The translations under genes were made by a program, and so were the position numbers. Shown piece by piece: positions 10,497-20,646 of a stretch of DNA of 64,000 nt. Numbering within the stretch: the stretch's first letter is position 1; each line of letters opens with the position of its first letter. Under the pieces are notes generated by a model, which made no database searches, had not been told where the DNA came from, and saw only the letters and a list, made by a program, of their open reading frames with translations. The DNA is from Streptomyces sp. A 4/2 (GTDB lineage Bacteria > Actinomycetota > Actinomycetes > Streptomycetales > Streptomycetaceae): assembly GCF_940670765.1 (NCBI RefSeq), contig NZ_CALNVW010000001.1, positions 1 through 64,000 of the forward strand. The letters are read 5' to 3'.

Positions 10497-12227
10497 GTGA
10501 CGACGAGTACCGACGAGGGACCGGCCGAGGCGGACGACTCCTACGAGGACGAGGTGCCGGTACGCAAGAGGCGCCCCGGCAGCATTCTGGCGAGCTGGGC
10601 CAGCACCACCGATCATAAGACGATCGGGACCATGTACCTGTGCACCTCGTTCGCCTTTTTCTGCATCGGCGGGGTGATGGCCCTCGTGATGCGGGCCGAG
10701 CTGGCCCGGCCGGGCACGCAGATCGTGTCGAACGAGCAGTTCAACCAGGCGTTCACGATTCACGGCACGATCATGCTGCTGATGTTCGCGACGCCGCTGT
10801 TCATCGGGTTCACCAACTGGATCATGCCGTTGCAGATCGGCGCGCCCGATGTGGCGTTCCCGCGGCTGAACATGTTCGCGTACTGGCTGTACCTCTTCGG
10901 CGCGCTCATCGTGATGGGCGGCTTCCTCACCCCGAACGGCGCGGCCGACTTCGGCTGGTTCGCCTACTCCCCGCTGACCGACACGGTTCATTCGCCCGGG
11001 GTCGGCGGCGACCTGTGGATCATGGGGCTGGCGCTCCAGGGCTTCGGCACGATCCTCGGTTCGGTCAACTTCATCACCACGATCGTCTGCATGCGCGCGC
11101 CCGGCATGACGATGTTCCGGATGCCGATCTTCGTGTGGAACGCCCTGCTGACCGCCGTACTGGTGCTGCTGGCCTTCCCGGTCCTCGCCGCGGCGCTGCT
11201 CGTCCTGGAGGCGGACCGCAAGTTCGGCTCGCGTGTCTTCGAGGCGGCGAACGGCGGGGCGCTGCTCTGGCAGCACCTCTTCTGGTTCTTCGGCCATCCC
11301 GAGGTGTACATCATCGCGCTGCCGTTCTTCGGGATCGTGTCCGAGATCATCCCGGTCTTCAGCCGCAAACCGATCTTCGGGTACATCGGCCTGGTCGCCG
11401 CCACGATTTCGATCGCCGGTCTCTCGGTGACGGTGTGGGCGCACCACATGTACGTCACCGGCGGTGTGCTGCTGCCGTTCTTCTCCTTCATGACCTTCCT
11501 GATCGCGGTGCCGACCGGCGTGAAGTTCTTCAACTGGATCGGCACGATGTGGACGGGCTCGCTGTCCTTCGAGACGCCGATGCTGTGGTCGATCGGCTTC
11601 CTGGTGACGTTTCTCTTCGGTGGTCTGACCGGTGTGATCCTGGCTTCGCCGCCGATGGACTTCCACGTCTCCGACTCGTACTTCGTCGTCGCGCACTTCC
11701 ACTACGTCGTCTTCGGCACCGTGGTGTTCGCGATGTTCGCGGGATTCCACTTCTGGTGGCCGAAGTTCACCGGCAAGATGCTGGACGAGCGGCTGGGCAA
11801 GATGACCTTCTGGACGCTGTTCGTGGGCTTCCACGGCACGTTCCTGGTGCAGCACTGGCTGGGTGTCGAGGGCATGCCGCGCCGGTACGCCGACTATCTC
11901 GCTGCTGACGGCTTCACCACGCTGAACACGATCTCGACCATCAGCTCCTTCCTGCTGGGCCTGTCACTCCTGCCGTTCTTCTACAACGTCTGGAAGACCG
12001 CCAAGTACGGGAAGAAGATCGAGGTCGACGACCCGTGGGGCTACGGGCGTTCCCTCGAATGGGCAACGTCCTGCCCGCCGCCCCGGCACAACTTCGTCAC
12101 TCTGCCGCGGATCCGTTCCGAGTCCCCGGCGTTCGACCTGCACTATCCGCACATCGCGGCTCTGGACGTGGCCCAGAACCACCACAAGAGCACGGCGGCC
12201 GTGGCGGGCGAGGACGAGCGGCGGTGA
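10497..12227 (+). CDS. ctaD: Cytochrome c oxidase subunit I (stand-alone copy)
   Basis: This is the haem-copper subunit of the aa3-type oxidase, with about 12 membrane helices in 576 residues. Visible ligands include the haem His in FTIHGTIML and the cross-linked CuB motif HPEVYI. The CuB pair is in AHHMY and the haem His residues are in AHFHYVV. All are intact. I start at the GTG at 10497, with AAGGGG 7 bases upstream, not the GTG at 10467. No other oxidase, bc1 or haem-assembly gene lies nearby, so this looks like the second subunit I gene that many streptomycetes carry apart from the main cta-qcr cluster. It overlaps the next small gene by 4 bases. Confidence 0.95.
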   Translation: MTTSTDEGPAEADDSYEDEVPVRKRRPGSILASWASTTDHKTIGTMYLCTSFAFFCIGGVMALVMRAELARPGTQIVSNEQFNQAFTIHGTIMLLMFATPLFIGFTNWIMPLQIGAPDVAFPRLNMFAYWLYLFGALIVMGGFLTPNGAADFGWFAYSPLTDTVHSPGVGGDLWIMGLALQGFGTILGSVNFITTIVCMRAPGMTMFRMPIFVWNALLTAVLVLLAFPVLAAALLVLEADRKFGSRVFEAANGGALLWQHLFWFFGHPEVYIIALPFFGIVSEIIPVFSRKPIFGYIGLVAATISIAGLSVTVWAHHMYVTGGVLLPFFSFMTFLIAVPTGVKFFNWIGTMWTGSLSFETPMLWSIGFLVTFLFGGLTGVILASPPMDFHVSDSYFVVAHFHYVVFGTVVFAMFAGFHFWWPKFTGKMLDERLGKMTFWTLFVGFHGTFLVQHWLGVEGMPRRYADYLAADGFTTLNTISTISSFLLGLSLLPFFYNVWKTAKYGKKIEVDDPWGYGRSLEWATSCPPPRHNFVTLPRIRSESPAFDLHYPHIAALDVAQNHHKSTAAVAGEDERR

Positions 12228-12598
12228 CGCCCACACCCCGGAGCGGGCGAGAAGGGGCGGACACCGACAGGGACAGTGCGCGGGGTCTGATGCGGATCGA
12301 GGGGTACCTCCTGTGGAATGCGGAGGTCGAGGAGGCCCGGCGCCGGGCCTCCGACTTCGTCGCGCAGTTGCCGTGGCTGACGACCGCGCAGCGCGAGGAC
12401 GTGGAGCGGGTCTACGCCGCGGACCGGATGGCCGCCTCACGGGACGCGCTGCTGCGGATCACGTCCCGCATCGCCGAGCTGCGGGACGAGTACACGGCGC
12501 GCTACCAGCAGCTCCAGAGGCGTTGCATGGCGGTCGCCGTCATGGCCGTGGGCGCCGCGGGCGGAACCTGCACCGCGGTCACGATGCTCATCCGGTGA
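12224..12598 (+). CDS. Small protein with C-terminal membrane helix, coupled to ctaD
   Basis: The start GTG overlaps the ctaD stop in GTGA, so translation should be coupled. The 124-residue product has an amphipathic, charged helical body (about residues 25-100, rich in Arg, Glu and Ala) and one hydrophobic segment at the C-terminus ([22 protein letters not shown]). That would place it in the membrane with a tail anchor. I do not recognise a named family. Its position makes an accessory or assembly role for the ctaD product plausible, but that rests on context only. The frame continues open upstream inside ctaD, which is a shadow. Confidence 0.7.
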   Translation: MTPTPRSGREGADTDRDSARGLMRIEGYLLWNAEVEEARRRASDFVAQLPWLTTAQREDVERVYAADRMAASRDALLRITSRIAELRDEYTARYQQLQRRCMAVAVMAVGAAGGTCTAVTMLIR

Positions 12599-12717
12599 CC
12601 CTCCCGTCACCGGTGGGCCGTCCGTACGGGGTCTCCTTCCGAAGCCGTGAGCGGGCCGGGCTCCCCAAGTAAGGTGGGAGGGGAGCTCGTTCGCACCTCG
12701 GAAGGAACCATCGCGCC

Positions 12718-13011
12718 ATGGCTGACGCAAGCGACAAGGCACGCAAGGAACGCGAGAAGGAGGAGCTCTACGCCCTCGACATCTCCGGTGTCGAGTGGAA
12801 GAGCGCGCCCGGCACCTCGGAGCACGAGGAGCGGGTCGAGATCGCGTACTTGCCGGACGGGGCGGTGGCCATGAGGTCGTCGATCGATCCCGACACGGTG
12901 CTGCGGTACACGGAAGCGGAGTGGCGGGCGTTCGTACTCGGCGCGCGGGACGGGGAATTCGACCTGGAGCCGGCTCCGCACAATGGCGGGCTCGCGAACG
13001 CGTCGGAGTAG
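12718..13011 (+). CDS. DUF397 family protein
   Basis: The 97-residue protein shows the DUF397 core as W-K-S, then ERVEIAYLPDGAVAMRSS, then EWRAFVLGARDGEFD. The usual pattern is W-KSS-...-CVEVA-...-VRDSK-...-W-AFL-GV-GEF. DUF397 proteins usually sit beside helix-turn-helix regulators in Streptomyces and are small, often multi-copy. This copy has no such partner and lacks the usual Cys before VE. GGAAGGA lies 8-14 bases upstream of the ATG. A hairpin follows. Confidence 0.85.
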   Translation: MADASDKARKEREKEELYALDISGVEWKSAPGTSEHEERVEIAYLPDGAVAMRSSIDPDTVLRYTEAEWRAFVLGARDGEFDLEPAPHNGGLANASE

Positions 13012-13409
13012 CCGTCCGCCGCCAGGAGCAGTCCACGTCCCGGCGGGGCTCACGGCCGGGGTGTTCCGGCCGTGAACGTCTCCGGCCGAGACCCGATCGT
13101 TGAGTTCCTCTCCCGAAAAGGGTGACAGACCGATTTTGGAAGGCTTTTGACGCCTTCCCTCCGTTTTGCCTCAGGTGATACGGCGTAGCAGAGGCTCCTT
13201 TGGGCGGGTCCTGACGGATAGGTCACTACTCCCGGGGTGCTCCGCCATGCCGTGCCGGTGCGATTGGTGATTAGGCTGGGACCGGGCGCACGTCAGAACC
13301 CGTGAGCGGGTCGTACGCGTCCTTACGGGGAGAGCCAGGCGGTTCGGACGACAACGGTCGCCCCACCACTACGGCACGAGGGTGCACGGCCACACCAGCG
13401 GGAGGCATT
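13012..13409. other. 398-base intergenic region
   Basis: I see no coding sequence here. It contains a perfect 9-base-arm hairpin (13051-13059 with 13066-13074, loop of 6) that probably ends the DUF397 transcript. A second hairpin has 7-base arms (13138-13144 with 13152-13158). TAGGCT at 13272-13277 is a possible -10 box for the MinD-like gene, about 130 bases from its start, without a convincing -35. The frame of the MinD-like gene stays open from 13302 but has no ribosome binding site there. Confidence 0.6.
13051..13074 (+). terminator. Hairpin after the DUF397 gene
   Basis: CACGGCCGG (13051-13059) pairs perfectly with CCGGCCGTG (13066-13074) around a 6-base loop, 40 bases past the stop codon. 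Confidence 0.6.
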
Positions 13410-16400
13410 GTGAACAGCGATCGGGACGAGATTCGCGGGGGAACGAACTCACCCGTGGACGACCAGTCCGACGCGGATCCCGCCGAGTCGGGTGAGTTCA
13501 CCATCGACTACACCCCGCCCGCCTGGTACACGCAGAATGCGTCCGAGGCGCAGGCCCAGGCCCAGGAGTCGGCACCGACCCCTCCGCCGCCCGCGCCCGT
13601 GACACCTTCACCCGCGCCGCCCGCACCGCCGGTTCAGCCGGTTCGGCCGTCGGAGCCCGCGCCGCCGGTCGGGGGTCCCGCAGCCGTACCGGGTCTGCCG
13701 TTGACCGGTGGGTTCCAGCCGAACTGGGCTCCCACACCGCCGCCCGTCGCGCAGGAGGCAGCGGCCGAGCCCGCGTTCACTGCGACGCCGGAACCCGAAC
13801 GTGGGTCCGGGGCTGCGTCCGGGCCTGAGCCCGAGACCGCTTCCGAAGCCGATGTGGATGGCGATGTGGACGGCGCTCCTGTGGCCGAGGTTGCGCCGGA
13901 GGCGGAGCCGGAACCGGAGCCGGAACCGGAGCCGGAACCTGCGGCTGATCCTGAGCCCGAGCCCGTTCCCGAGAAGGCCGGCGAGGCGTTCGGTGGTGGG
14001 GAGTTGGAGAGCGGCGCGACCATGAAGTTCTCGCCCTCCGCGCTGAAGCGGGAGTTCGAGAAGCTCGAAGCGGCAGCCAAGGCGGCGCGGGAGCAGGCCG
14101 TCGCACCGGCGCGCTCCGGACCGGAAAGCGCCCCCGTGGAGCCCCCCGCGCCCGCTGCCGAAGCGGTGGAGCGTCCTCCCCGCACGAGTCTGTCCGATGC
14201 GTTCGCTGAGATCTCCGCCGCGTTCGACGCCTCGGTCGCCGCGGATGCCGCAGGTACGGCGGGTGCTTCGGGTGCTTCGGGTGCTGCGCGGACGTCCGCT
14301 CCGCACCCGGACGTCGAGGACGAGCCGGCTCCGGCGGAGCCCGAGGCCGAGACCGCCGTGGAGAGCAGCGCGGAGACCGCACCGGTCGCCGGATCCGCTG
14401 AGCCCGTCGAGCCCTTCGAGCCCTTCGAGCCCTTCGACGCTGTGCCCACCGGGCCGATCACGGATGCGGTACCGCAGGAGGTACGGCCCGCGCCGGAGCC
14501 GCAGGACGCTCCGCCCGCACCGGCCCAGCCCTGGTCGCCCACGCCGTCGGCGCCCCCGCAGAACGAACTGCCGCCGCTGCCGCCCGCGTTCCAGCCCGCG
14601 ACGCCGGCCCCGGCGCCGCAGTGGCCGATGAGTGCGCCGACCGCAGATCAGTCCCAGCCCTACCAGCCTCACCCGCAGCAACAGCAGTCGCAGCCGCCTC
14701 AGGCCCCTCCGCTGGGCTCTCCGACGGCGCCGCCGTCCTGGCCCGCGCAACAGGCGGCCGGGGCTCCGGGTCCGTCGGACGGGTACGGATTCCCGCAGCC
14801 CACTCCGCCCCAGGCTCCCCACGCACACCAGCCCCAGGTACCGCAGCAGCAGGCACCCCAGGCGGGTTACGGATTCCCGCAGCCCTCGGCGCCCATCCCG
14901 CAGCAGCCCCAGCCGCCGCAAGAGCACGCGGGCTACGGATTCCCCCAGCCGACACCGAATCCGCTGCCGCCCGCCGTACCCCACCAGCCCCAGGCGCCCC
15001 AAGTGCCCCCGCCGACCGGTGGTTACGGGTTCCCGCAGCAGCCCCAGCCGCAGCCCCTCCCTCACCAGGCACCCCAGCCGCCGCAGGGCGGGTACGGCTT
15101 CCAGCAGCCGCCCGCGCAGCAGGCACCCCAGGGACAAGCACCTCAGGGACAGGCTCCCCAGGCGGGATACGGATTCCCGCAGCCGGCACCGGTTCCGGCC
15201 GCACCCGCCGTACCCCAGCAGCAACCGCACGCTCCGCAGCCGCAACCGCAGGCCCAGCAGCCCCAGGACCCCAACCAGCCGCCCCCGCCGCAGCATCAGC
15301 AGCAGCAGCCCGGCGCGCCGGTCGACCCGCGTACCGGCGCCGCCTGGCCGCAGCCCGTCGCGCACGATCAGCGGGAGCGTTCCGTTCCCGGCGCGCCTCT
15401 CGGGTACACGGCGGCCGTCGAGCTCTCCTCCGACCGGCTGATCCGCAATAAGCAGAAGGCGAGGAGCAGTCGCAGCGGCCCGGCGGGCGCGTCCCGCTTC
15501 AAGCTCGGCGGGAAGAAGGAGGAGGCCGAGCGGCAGCGCAAGCTCGAACTCATCCGTACGCCGGTGCTGTCCTGCTACCGGATCGCCGTCATCAGCCTCA
15601 AGGGCGGCGTCGGCAAGACCACGACGACGACCGCGCTGGGTGCCACGCTCGCCACCGAGCGGCAGGACAAGATCCTGGCGATCGACGCGAACCCGGATGC
15701 CGGAACCCTCGGCCGTCGGGTGCGCCGTGAGACCGGGGCGACCATCCGTGACCTGGTCCAGGCGATCCCGTACCTGAACTCGTACATGGACATCCGCCGG
15801 TTCACCTCCCAGGCGCCCTCCGGTCTGGAGATCATCGCCAACGACGTGGACCCCGCGGTCTCCACGACGTTCAACGACGAGGACTACCGGCGCGCGATCG
15901 ACGTCCTGGGCAAGCAGTACCCGATCATCCTGACCGACTCGGGTACGGGACTCCTCTACAGCGCGATGCGGGGCGTACTCGACCTCGCCGACCAGCTCAT
16001 CATCATCTCCACCCCGTCCGTGGACGGTGCGTCCAGCGCGAGCACCACGCTCGACTGGCTCTCCGCGCACGGCTACGCGGAACTCGTGCAGCGCTCGCTC
16101 ACCGTCATCTCCGGGGTTCGCGAGACCGGCAAGATGATCAAGGTCGACGACATCGTGCAGCACTTCGAGACCCGCTGCCGCGCGGTCGTCGTCGTGCCGT
16201 TCGACGAGCATCTGTCGGCGGGCGCCGAGGTCGACCTCGACATGATGCGGCCGAAGACCCGGGAGGCGTACTTCAATCTCTCCGCCCTGGTCGCGGAGGA
16301 CTTCCAACGTGCCCAGCAGGCACAGGGGTTGTGGACCGGCAACGGTCAGGGGGCGCCGCCGCACATGGCGCCGCCGATGCCGGGCCAGCAGCAACAGCCG

Positions 16401-16616
16401 TACGCTCCGCAAGCGCCGCAGGCACCTCAGGGGCCGCAGAGCCCTCACGGACCGCAGGCACCTCAGAGCCCTCAGCAGCCGCATCCCCCACAGCCGTATC
16501 CGCAGTATCCGCAAGGGTCGCAGCCGCAGCAGCCGTACGGTGGTCAGCAGCCTCCGCAGCAGCCCTATCCCCCGCAGCAGCAAGGCTGGCAGCAGCCGCC
16601 GGCCCCTCAGCAGTAA
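13410..16616 (+). CDS. MinD/ParA-type ATPase with long Pro/Gln-rich arms
   Basis: The 1068-residue protein has three parts. Residues 1 to about 690 are disordered: first acidic (runs of EPEPEP), then Pro/Gln-rich with six spaced YGF(P/Q)QP-type repeats encoded at 14781-15190. Residues about 715-970 form a MinD/ParA-like ATPase with deviant Walker A KGGVGKTT at 731-738, then [12 protein letters not shown] and ILTDSGTG. The last 90 residues are again Pro/Gln-rich. The GTG start at 13410 has GGGAGG 4 bases upstream. Similar MinD-like proteins occur in actinobacterial ESX loci (EspI type; SCO5717 as I recall), but no esx, ecc or mycP gene is present here. The partner is unknown. Confidence 0.85.
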   Translation: MNSDRDEIRGGTNSPVDDQSDADPAESGEFTIDYTPPAWYTQNASEAQAQAQESAPTPPPPAPVTPSPAPPAPPVQPVRPSEPAPPVGGPAAVPGLPLTGGFQPNWAPTPPPVAQEAAAEPAFTATPEPERGSGAASGPEPETASEADVDGDVDGAPVAEVAPEAEPEPEPEPEPEPAADPEPEPVPEKAGEAFGGGELESGATMKFSPSALKREFEKLEAAAKAAREQAVAPARSGPESAPVEPPAPAAEAVERPPRTSLSDAFAEISAAFDASVAADAAGTAGASGASGAARTSAPHPDVEDEPAPAEPEAETAVESSAETAPVAGSAEPVEPFEPFEPFDAVPTGPITDAVPQEVRPAPEPQDAPPAPAQPWSPTPSAPPQNELPPLPPAFQPATPAPAPQWPMSAPTADQSQPYQPHPQQQQSQPPQAPPLGSPTAPPSWPAQQAAGAPGPSDGYGFPQPTPPQAPHAHQPQVPQQQAPQAGYGFPQPSAPIPQQPQPPQEHAGYGFPQPTPNPLPPAVPHQPQAPQVPPPTGGYGFPQQPQPQPLPHQAPQPPQGGYGFQQPPAQQAPQGQAPQGQAPQAGYGFPQPAPVPAAPAVPQQQPHAPQPQPQAQQPQDPNQPPPPQHQQQQPGAPVDPRTGAAWPQPVAHDQRERSVPGAPLGYTAAVELSSDRLIRNKQKARSSRSGPAGASRFKLGGKKEEAERQRKLELIRTPVLSCYRIAVISLKGGVGKTTTTTALGATLATERQDKILAIDANPDAGTLGRRVRRETGATIRDLVQAIPYLNSYMDIRRFTSQAPSGLEIIANDVDPAVSTTFNDEDYRRAIDVLGKQYPIILTDSGTGLLYSAMRGVLDLADQLIIISTPSVDGASSASTTLDWLSAHGYAELVQRSLTVISGVRETGKMIKVDDIVQHFETRCRAVVVVPFDEHLSAGAEVDLDMMRPKTREAYFNLSALVAEDFQRAQQAQGLWTGNGQGAPPHMAPPMPGQQQQPYAPQAPQAPQGPQSPHGPQAPQSPQQPHPPQPYPQYPQGSQPQQPYGGQQPPQQPYPPQQQGWQQPPAPQQ

Positions 16617-16637
16617 GGCGATAAGGGTATAGACCAT

Positions 16638-16674
16638 TGAAGGCCCACACCGGCGGTAACGGTGTGGGCCTTCA
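16638..16674 (+). terminator. Strong hairpin after the MinD-like gene
   Basis: Arms 16638-16652 and 16660-16674 are perfectly complementary over 15 bases around a 7-base loop, 22 bases past the stop codon. Confidence 0.85.
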
Positions 16675-16710
16675 GCCATTTACGCAGACCAGGCCGTGTC
16701 TGGAGGACCG

Positions 16711-16738
16711 TTGACACCTTTGGAGCACCGCTGATAAA
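16711..16738 (+). promoter_or_regulatory. Possible promoter of the peptide ABC operon
   Basis: TTGACA (16711-16716) is followed after 16 bases by GATAAA (16733-16738). It lies 58 bases upstream of the binding-protein start and beyond the preceding terminator, which is where a promoter is needed. Confidence 0.55.
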
Positions 16739-16795
16739 CCTTCGCTTCACCAGCTGGCGACTCCATGATTCACCCTGACGCGAGGTCAACGCCCC

Positions 16796-18670
16796 ATGGA
16801 CAGAAGAGTTCCGACCGGCATATCCCGACACCGATCCCGTTCCCGTCTGCTCCTGGCCACGGGTGTCACCGCGTTCGCCCTGGTGGCCGGGGCCGCGACC
16901 CCGCTGAACCCGGTCCCGCAGCAGGCCCACGCCGCCGAGGCCAAGGCAGGTTCCGGGTCCGGCGGCAAGAAGGTCCTCACCGTAGCCGTCAACCAGAGCG
17001 TCGACTCCATGAGTCCGTTCCTCGCCACGCGCCTGGTCTCCACCACCGCGCTGCGCCTGATGTACGACTACTTGACCAACTACGACGTCAAGGACGGCCA
17101 CACCGTCCCCGGGCTCGCCACCGCGTGGAAGTCGTCGGCGGACAAGCTCACCTGGACCTTCACCATCCGCAAGAACTCCACGTGGTCGGACGGCGAGCAG
17201 GCCACCGCGGACGACGCCGCCTGGACGTTCAACAAGATGATGACGGACGAGGCAGCGGCCACCGCCAACGGGAGCTTCACCTCGAACTTCAAGAAGGTCA
17301 CCGCCCCGGACCCGCGGACGCTGGTCGTGCAGCTGAAGAAGCCGCAGGCCACGATGACCGCGCTCGATGTGCCGATCGTGCCGAAGCATGTCTGGGAGAA
17401 GGTCGGGGACTTCTCGAAGTTCAACAACGACAAGCAGTTCCCGGTCGTCGGCAACGGGCCGTTCATCCTCACCGACTACAAGGTCGACCAGTACCTGAAG
17501 TTCAAGCCGAACAAGAAGTTCTGGCGCGGCGCTCCGAAGTTCGACGAGCTGGACTTCAAGTACTACAAGGACAACGACGCGGCCGTCGCGGCCCTGCAGA
17601 AGGGCGAGGTCTCCTTCGTCTCGGGCCTCACCCCGGCCCAGACGGCAGCGCTGAAGACCGAGAAGAACATCAAGGTCAACGACGCTCCGGGCCGGCGCTT
17701 CTACGCGCTCGCCACCAACCCGGGGGCCAAGGCCAAGGACGGCAAGAAGATCGGCGACGGCAACCCGGCGCTGCTCGACCAGCGGGTGCGCCAGGCGCTG
17801 TTCGCCGCCACCGACACCAGGACCATTATCGACAAGGTCTTCCAGGGCCACGCCGTCGAGGGCGCCGGATACATCCCGCCGCGTTTCAGCGACTACTTCT
17901 GGAAGCCCGCCGCCGACCAGAAGATCGCGTACGACCCGGCCAGGGCCGCGAGCCTCCTCGACCAGGCGGGCTACAAGAAGAACGGTGACGGCAAGCGCGT
18001 CGGCAAGGACGGCAAGCCGCTCAGCTTCCGGCTGCTGTGCCACGCCACCGACCCGAACGACAAGGCCATCGGCAAGTACATGCAGGAGTGGTGGGGCAAA
18101 CTCGGCATCGGCCTCAAGGTCGACTGCCTCGACAACGTCTCCGACCCCTGGCTGGCGGGCGAGTACGACCTGGCCTTCGACGGCTACTCGGTCAACCCCG
18201 ACCCGGACTACGTCCTCTCCATCCACACCTGCGCCGCACTGCCGAGCACCCCCAAGAGCACCGGGGCCACCGACAACTTCATCTGCGACAAGCAGTTCGA
18301 CGCGCTGTACGCCGAGCAGGCCGCCGAGTACGACCCGGTCAAGCGAGCCGATCTCGTCAAGCAGATGGAGTCACGGCTGTACGACACCGGGTACATGAAT
18401 GTCATGGCGTACCCGAACGCGGTCGAGGCGTACCGCACCGACCAGATCAAGTCGATCGAGACGATGCCGTCGGCCGCGGGGAACATCTGGGGCCAGGACG
18501 GCTACTGGAGCTGGTGGTCGGCCGTCCCGACGAGCAGCGACGGGTCCTCCTCCTCGTCGTCGGGCTCGTCGACCGGTCTCGTCATCGGGATCGTCGCCGT
18601 CGTCGTCGTCATCGGGCTCGGAGGCTTCGTCGCCCTGCGCCGCCGTTCCACCGCGGAAGACCGTGAATAA
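16796..18670 (+). CDS. Oligopeptide ABC transporter substrate-binding protein, membrane-anchored
   Basis: This is a family 5 (DppA/OppA type) extracytoplasmic solute-binding protein of 624 residues. A basic, twin-Arg-containing N-terminus and hydrophobic stretch (about 18-36) form the signal peptide, with likely cleavage after AHA near residue 44. There is no lipobox Cys. Instead, a Ser-rich linker leads to a hydrophobic helix (about 592-614) and the basic tail RRRSTAEDRE, so the protein is tethered by a C-terminal membrane anchor. Family features are the PGLATAW and FTIRKNSTWSDG regions. It is the first gene of the operon and is followed after 3 bases by a permease. Confidence 0.92.
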   Translation: MDRRVPTGISRHRSRSRLLLATGVTAFALVAGAATPLNPVPQQAHAAEAKAGSGSGGKKVLTVAVNQSVDSMSPFLATRLVSTTALRLMYDYLTNYDVKDGHTVPGLATAWKSSADKLTWTFTIRKNSTWSDGEQATADDAAWTFNKMMTDEAAATANGSFTSNFKKVTAPDPRTLVVQLKKPQATMTALDVPIVPKHVWEKVGDFSKFNNDKQFPVVGNGPFILTDYKVDQYLKFKPNKKFWRGAPKFDELDFKYYKDNDAAVAALQKGEVSFVSGLTPAQTAALKTEKNIKVNDAPGRRFYALATNPGAKAKDGKKIGDGNPALLDQRVRQALFAATDTRTIIDKVFQGHAVEGAGYIPPRFSDYFWKPAADQKIAYDPARAASLLDQAGYKKNGDGKRVGKDGKPLSFRLLCHATDPNDKAIGKYMQEWWGKLGIGLKVDCLDNVSDPWLAGEYDLAFDGYSVNPDPDYVLSIHTCAALPSTPKSTGATDNFICDKQFDALYAEQAAEYDPVKRADLVKQMESRLYDTGYMNVMAYPNAVEAYRTDQIKSIETMPSAAGNIWGQDGYWSWWSAVPTSSDGSSSSSSGSSTGLVIGIVAVVVVIGLGGFVALRRRSTAEDRE

Positions 18671-18673
18671 CCC

Positions 18674-19744
18674 ATGAGCGCTGCAAGCACCACTTCGCTC
18701 GCGGAGGGTGCGGCCGACGGCCCGGTCCCGGTCAGGACCGGGCCGTCCGGCCCCCGCACCCGTAACGCGACCGCGTATCTGCTGTACGTGGCGGGCAAAC
18801 TGGGCGGCGCGGCCGTCTCCCTGCTCGCCGTGCTGGTCACCAGCTTCTTCCTGTTCCGGATCATCCCGGGCGACCCGGTCCGCACGATGACACACGGCCA
18901 CCCGGTCACCCAGGGCCAACTCAACCAGCTGCGCAAGCAGTTGGGACTGGACCTGCCGCTGTGGCAGCAGTTCACCGAGTACTGCACCAAGGCGCTCAGC
19001 GGCGACCTGGGCACCTCGTACCAGTTCCACGCGCCCGTCGGCGAGCTGATCGCGCAGAAACTGCCCGCGACCCTGCTGCTCACCGGGGTGGCCGTGGTGG
19101 TCTACTCCGCTCTCGGCCTCTGGCTCGGCACCCGTTCCGCGTGGGGCCACGGCGGGATCGGCGACAAGATCAGCACAGGGGTGGCGCTCACCCTGTGGTC
19201 GGTGCCGGCCTTCTGGCTCGGGCTGCTGCTGATCATCGTCTTCTCGGTGGGCATCGGCCCGATCCCGGGGATGTTCCCGACCGGCGGGATGGAGTCGGGC
19301 GGTCTGCACGGGTTCGCCTACGTCGCCGACGTGGCGCACCACATGGTGCTGCCCGTCATCACCCTCGTCGCGGTCGGATACGCCCAGACGCTGCTGGTCA
19401 TGCGTTCCTCGCTGCTCGACGAGATGGGCAGCGACTACCTGACGACGGCGCGGGCCAAGGGGCTGCGCGACGATCTCGTACGCCGCCGCCACGCGGTGCC
19501 GAACGCACTGCTGCCCACCGTCACCATGGTCTTCATCAACTTCGGTCATGTGGCGGCCGGTTCGATCCTGGTCGAGACGGTGTTCTCCTGGCCCGGCCTC
19601 GGCGGCCTCTTCTACTCGGCGCTGAGCGTGCCCGATCTGCCGCTGGTTCAGGGGCTGTTCGTCGTCTTCGCCGGCGCGATGATCCTGATGAACCTCCTCG
19701 CCGATCTGCTCTATCCGCTGCTCGATCCCAGGGTGGGCCGATGA
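18674..19744 (+). CDS. Peptide ABC transporter permease (DppB type)
   Basis: The 356-residue inner-membrane permease has a long polar N-terminal extension (about 30 residues). About six helices follow. The BPD_transp_1 coupling loop is seen in DYLTTARAKGLRDDLVRRRHAVPNAL (19434 onward). The segment FRIIPGDPVR after the first helix is characteristic of DppB. The stop overlaps the next start as ATGA (19741-19744). It pairs with the DppC-type permease to form the channel. Confidence 0.93.
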   Translation: MSAASTTSLAEGAADGPVPVRTGPSGPRTRNATAYLLYVAGKLGGAAVSLLAVLVTSFFLFRIIPGDPVRTMTHGHPVTQGQLNQLRKQLGLDLPLWQQFTEYCTKALSGDLGTSYQFHAPVGELIAQKLPATLLLTGVAVVVYSALGLWLGTRSAWGHGGIGDKISTGVALTLWSVPAFWLGLLLIIVFSVGIGPIPGMFPTGGMESGGLHGFAYVADVAHHMVLPVITLVAVGYAQTLLVMRSSLLDEMGSDYLTTARAKGLRDDLVRRRHAVPNALLPTVTMVFINFGHVAAGSILVETVFSWPGLGGLFYSALSVPDLPLVQGLFVVFAGAMILMNLLADLLYPLLDPRVGR

Positions 19745-20646
19745 CGACCGCACAACCGACCGCGGGCTCGCTGGCCTGGACCCGGCGGCGACACTCCGTG
19801 GCCCGTTTCTGGCAGCAGTACCGCACGCACCGGGCCGGTGTCGTCGGCCTGGTGGGGCTGGTGCTCATCGCGCTGATCGCCCTGACCGCTCCGCTGCTGG
19901 TCGGCAGCGACGTCCAGAGCGTGACCAAGGCCCCCGGTACGGCCCTGGAGGCACCCAGCGGTGAATTCCCGCTGGGCACCGACCAGTTCGGGCGTTCGCT
20001 GCTCGGTCTGCTGGTCTGGGGGGCGCGGATCTCGCTGACCGTGGGGCTGCTGGCCGCCGCGCTGTCGGTGGCGATCGGCACCCTGGTGGGGATCATCGCC
20101 GGGCACTTCGGCGGCTGGTTCGCGACCGTGCTGATGCGGATCACCGACTGGTTCCTGGTGATGCCGACCCTGGTGCTGGCGATCGTGCTCGCGACCGTGC
20201 TCGACCACTCCGTGTGGACGGTGATCCTGGCGATCGGTGTCACCAGCTGGCCGACGACGGCCCGGCTGGTCCGGGCCCAGACCATCGCCGTCGAGTCGCG
20301 TCCCTACATCGAACGGGCCAGGGCGCTGGGCGGCGGTCACGGGCATGTGATGTCCCGGCACGTCCTGCCCAACGTCGTGCCGCTGGTGCTCGCCCAGACC
20401 ACCCTCGGCATCTCCGGCGCCATCCTCACCGAAGCGACGCTGGCCTTCCTCGGCCTCGGCGATCCGACGGTCATCTCCTGGGGCGGCATGCTCCAGGACG
20501 CCCGCGAGGCCGGCGCGGTCTCGTCCGGGCACTGGTGGTACCTGGCGCCGCCCGGCATCGCCATCGCGCTCGTCGCGCTCTCCTTCACTCTCTGCGGCCG
20601 TGCCGTCGAGGCCGTGCTCAACCCGAAGCTGGGGGTGGCCCGTTGA
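19741..20646 (+). CDS. Peptide ABC transporter permease (DppC type)
   Basis: The 301-residue second permease subunit starts at the ATG overlapping the previous stop (ATGA). It shows the DppC N-terminal segment (RFWQQYRTHRAGVVGL), the periplasmic loop motif PLGTDQFGRSLL and the EAA loop in YIERARALGGGHGHVMSRHVLPN. The frame is open far upstream inside the previous gene, which is a shadow. The stop overlaps the start of the ATPase gene as TTGA. Confidence 0.93.
   Translation: MTTAQPTAGSLAWTRRRHSVARFWQQYRTHRAGVVGLVGLVLIALIALTAPLLVGSDVQSVTKAPGTALEAPSGEFPLGTDQFGRSLLGLLVWGARISLTVGLLAAALSVAIGTLVGIIAGHFGGWFATVLMRITDWFLVMPTLVLAIVLATVLDHSVWTVILAIGVTSWPTTARLVRAQTIAVESRPYIERARALGGGHGHVMSRHVLPNVVPLVLAQTTLGISGAILTEATLAFLGLGDPTVISWGGMLQDAREAGAVSSGHWWYLAPPGIAIALVALSFTLCGRAVEAVLNPKLGVAR

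Noticed and set aside
14640..15310. Possible tandem DNA repeat or CRISPR
   Set aside because: The pattern follows the reading frame of the Pro/Gln-rich arm and spacings vary, so it is protein repeat sequence.
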